From positions 1-64,000 of the forward strand of contig NZ_JANJUQ010000044.1 in assembly GCF_024710485.1 (NCBI RefSeq): DNA of 64,000 nt. Direction: 5' to 3'. This document shows positions 62,127 through 64,000 of this stretch, piece after piece. Origin of the DNA: Flavobacterium sp. (GTDB lineage Bacteria > Bacteroidota > Bacteroidia > Flavobacteriales > Flavobacteriaceae). Each line of letters starts with the position of its first letter. Positions within the stretch are counted from its first letter, which is position 1. Under the pieces are notes generated by a model that searched no databases, was not told where the DNA came from, and saw only the letters and a program-made list of their open reading frames with translations. Position numbers and translations under genes: made by a program.

Positions 62127-63518
62127 TTATTCCATTCCGTCAATTTTAACGCTCATTTTGCCTGCTGTGGCAATAAACGCAATAATGGCTTTATCTGTGA
62201 TTTCTACTTTTTCAAATTCAAAGTCACCCATAGTGCCGTTGACAAAAACTCCCTTCATAGGAGAATAGTTGTTCAGGTAAGGCAACATACTCTTTTTGCC
62301 TTCTTCCAAATTGTCTTTGATGGAATAGCGACAGTTTTCCTGGATTTTTTTCAAAATGACACCTTGTAACAACCAATTCGCAGTTCGGGTAAGTAGTCCT
62401 TTAGAGTCCAAAACATAGTTCATTTGGTCGAAGTAAATTTCTTTGGTAATCGGATTGTAATTCGGGATTCCCGACAAATAAATGCTGCCGTTAATGCTGC
62501 CCGACATCTGGAGAGCCACAATAATCTTTCCGTCTTTTTGCCACAAAGCCACATTTTCAACCATTATTTTTCGGTTGCCGGAAGCAAATTCTTTTCCCTT
62601 GAAATTTGAAGTGATAATGCGAGAAGCACTTTCGTAAGTGGAAATGGCAACCACATTCGCCATAAATGAATTCGGGATTTTAGTCACTGCTTTAAATTGC
62701 ACCGCAGTGCGATCAAAAGTGTTTTTCGGTTGCAAACCTACCATCGTTTGCATATTGCACTTCAATCCCATGTCCATTTTAATTTGGGTTTTTTCCAACA
62801 CCGCATCGGTCACATACATTTCAATCGGAATCAATTTGAACCAGGTTTGGTATTGTTCACTGGTGATAAACGGCGTGCTCATTTTTTCGAGTACATCTAA
62901 AACGTAAGGTTTAAAATCGCAGGTACTTTCAATAGCTTCATCTATTTTTTTAGCCATTTTCGATTTGAATATCGATAGCGTAGGATTGATAATGTAAGTA
63001 ATCGGCACATTTTTACCGGCGACTAAGATAGTCGGACTTTCAGACCATTCAAAAGATTCGATTTTGGAAACGGTAGTCAATTTCCAATTGGACAATTTTA
63101 CGGAACTGGTCATGGTAATGGTGCCGTTTAAATTTATTTCACGCGTATCGTTCAAGCCCATGAAATCAGTGCCATATTTAAAGCGAGACCATATTTTAAG
63201 AGGCATAATCGTTTCAATTTTTCCGTTCTTTTCTGTTATGCGAATCGGAGCCGTTTTCCAAATCTTCATTTCTGTTTTGTCGTCTTGCAGATTAGAATCG
63301 TCATAAATTTGACCACTCAAAGTTTTGTTGAGCTGGCTTTCAATTTCTTTCAACGAAATTTCTAAAGGCATATTGATAAACGAAGTCTTGGTTTTATAAA
63401 CCATAGGTGCATCATTAGAAGGTAAAGGTTTTAAAGCTTCAATTTTTTGAGAAGTCGAACAACCGGCTAAAAGTGTCAGCAAACAAAGCACTAAAGCAGC
63501 GTATTTTAGAGAGAACAT
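62127..63518 (-). CDS. DUF4403 lipoprotein
   Basis: The 463-residue product has a lipoprotein signal with Cys20 (LLAGCSTSQ). The body matches DUF4403, a family of paired beta-rich repeats known mainly in Bacteroidota and Proteobacteria; the first repeat opens INMPLEISLKEIESQLN. The family has an SMP/BPI-like flavour suggesting lipid binding, which is inference. It converges on the CAMC protein gene and is divergent from the TolC-like gene. Function unknown. Confidence 0.88.
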   Translation of the reverse strand: MFSLKYAALVLCLLTLLAGCSTSQKIEALKPLPSNDAPMVYKTKTSFINMPLEISLKEIESQLNKTLSGQIYDDSNLQDDKTEMKIWKTAPIRITEKNGKIETIMPLKIWSRFKYGTDFMGLNDTREINLNGTITMTSSVKLSNWKLTTVSKIESFEWSESPTILVAGKNVPITYIINPTLSIFKSKMAKKIDEAIESTCDFKPYVLDVLEKMSTPFITSEQYQTWFKLIPIEMYVTDAVLEKTQIKMDMGLKCNMQTMVGLQPKNTFDRTAVQFKAVTKIPNSFMANVVAISTYESASRIITSNFKGKEFASGNRKIMVENVALWQKDGKIIVALQMSGSINGSIYLSGIPNYNPITKEIYFDQMNYVLDSKGLLTRTANWLLQGVILKKIQENCRYSIKDNLEEGKKSMLPYLNNYSPMKGVFVNGTMGDFEFEKVEITDKAIIAFIATAGKMSVKIDGME

Positions 63519-63637
63519 ATGCGGAAGATATTTTTCATCAAAAATAAAAGGAAATATTGTAATACTGCTGTAACAATAATAAAAAAACAGAGTCTAAAAC
63601 AATGTGTCTTTCTGTTACAACAAAAAGGCAAAAACAA

Positions 63638-63645
63638 TATCTTTG
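63638..63645 (+). promoter_or_regulatory. -7 promoter element of the TolC-like gene
   Basis: TATCTTTG is an exact TAnnTTTG match 38 bases before the ATG at 63684. No clear -33 TTG is present. Confidence 0.45.
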
Positions 63646-63683
63646 TTAAGTCACGAAAATTAGGTTGTAAAGCCTGTTTGCTT

Positions 63684-64000
63684 ATGAAAATAGTTTTTAA
63701 AAAATACTTTTTCTTGGGATTGTTAATGCTTTTAGGCGTAAAAGCTACAGCGCAAACCAAAAAATGGACCATTCAGGAATGTGTTGAGTACGCCCTAAAG
63801 AACAACATTTCGATTCAACAATCAGAACTCGATTTAAAAGCTACAGCTATCGACAAAAGAGCGGCTTTAGGTGCTTTTTTACCGAATTTAAATGGTGGCG
63901 CTTCGCATTCTTGGAATATTGGTTTGAACCAAAATATTACTACCGGTCTTTTAGAAAATCAGACCATACAGTTTACTTCGGCTAGTTTGAATTCCAGTGT
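63684..64000 (+). CDS. TolC-family outer-membrane efflux protein, N-terminal part (continues beyond the window)
   Basis: The frame opens at the ATG at 63684 and stays open to the window edge (about 105 codons). It begins with a signal peptide (FFLGLLMLLGVKATAQ), then KKWTIQECVEYALKNNISIQQSELDL, the first helix of TolC-type proteins, and a later RAALGAFLPNLNG that introduces the first beta strand. TolC proteins form the outer-membrane channel of tripartite efflux or type I export. The partner pump genes would lie downstream, outside the window. Confidence 0.93.
   Translation, partial: MKIVFKKYFFLGLLMLLGVKATAQTKKWTIQECVEYALKNNISIQQSELDLKATAIDKRAALGAFLPNLNGGASHSWNIGLNQNITTGLLENQTIQFTSASLNSS

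Noticed and set aside
63506-63772. An 88-residue minus-strand frame over the start of the TolC-like gene
   Set aside because: It overlaps a clear TolC signal peptide on the other strand and the end of DUF4403's upstream region; no family match is seen.
1-64000. CRISPR array, prophage, insertion sequence or integrated element
   Set aside because: No regularly spaced direct repeats, transposase, integrase or phage genes were found; the repeats seen are intergenic palindromes.

Overview
This looks like core chromosome of a gliding, aerobic Bacteroidota bacterium, most likely a Flavobacterium or close relative. The evidence is AT-rich DNA, few Shine-Dalgarno sequences, promoters of the Bacteroidota type (TTG/TTTG, a spacer of about 17-20 bases, then TAnnTTTG), a type IX secretion translocon (SprA), a RemB-like gliding protein, a type A C-terminal sorting domain, and an alternative complex III operon followed by cytochrome oxidase genes. 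The order ruvA-sprA-gcvH-vanZ-deoC-remB matches what I remember of Flavobacterium johnsoniae. I see no phage, insertion sequence, CRISPR array, rRNA or broken gene.

Layout. 1-5.1 kb: end of a flavin reductase-like gene, a DUF3127 protein, aat, then tag/yhhQ on the minus strand and a secreted M3 peptidase. 5.2-8.1 kb (minus): ribosomal operon rplM-rpsI-rpsB-tsf. 8.3-18.1 kb: LacI regulator, ribA, an ankyrin protein paired with a secreted DOMON/T9SS protein, a serine hydrolase, polA, a metallophosphoesterase, a thioredoxin-fold protein without its cysteines and a polysaccharide deacetylase. 18.2-22.6 kb: a large DUF2723 membrane protein, tRNA-Gln and a tandem universal stress protein. 22.8-27.3 kb: rimP-nusA-infB, with a terminator-like hairpin in its leader.

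28-39.4 kb: one long respiratory operon, actABCDEF-coxB-coxA, encoding a quinol-oxidising alternative complex III and the two catalytic subunits of an aa3-type oxidase. The rest of the oxidase and its assembly factors lie at 56.9-62.1 kb: heme O synthase, two subunit III-type proteins, subunit IV, a cysteine-less thioredoxin-like protein, SCO, DUF420 and a small CAMC membrane protein. Between the two blocks are ruvB, queG, maeB, ruvA, the very large sprA, gcvH, a VanZ-like gene, deoC, remB and a FAS1 lipoprotein. The window ends with a DUF4403 lipoprotein and the start of a TolC-type outer-membrane gene.

Most content is housekeeping. The points that most deserve a second look are the rimP-nusA-infB leader hairpin, the small CAMC protein and cysteine-less thioredoxin fold next to SCO, the redox-dead thioredoxin at 17.2 kb, the SSB-like tip of the DUF3127 protein, the extra heme c domain on ActA, the insertion in the long subunit III, the DOMON sorting-domain protein and several intergenic palindromes. 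No search or structure prediction was run; family calls come from reading the sequence, and locus tags and literature points are from memory.
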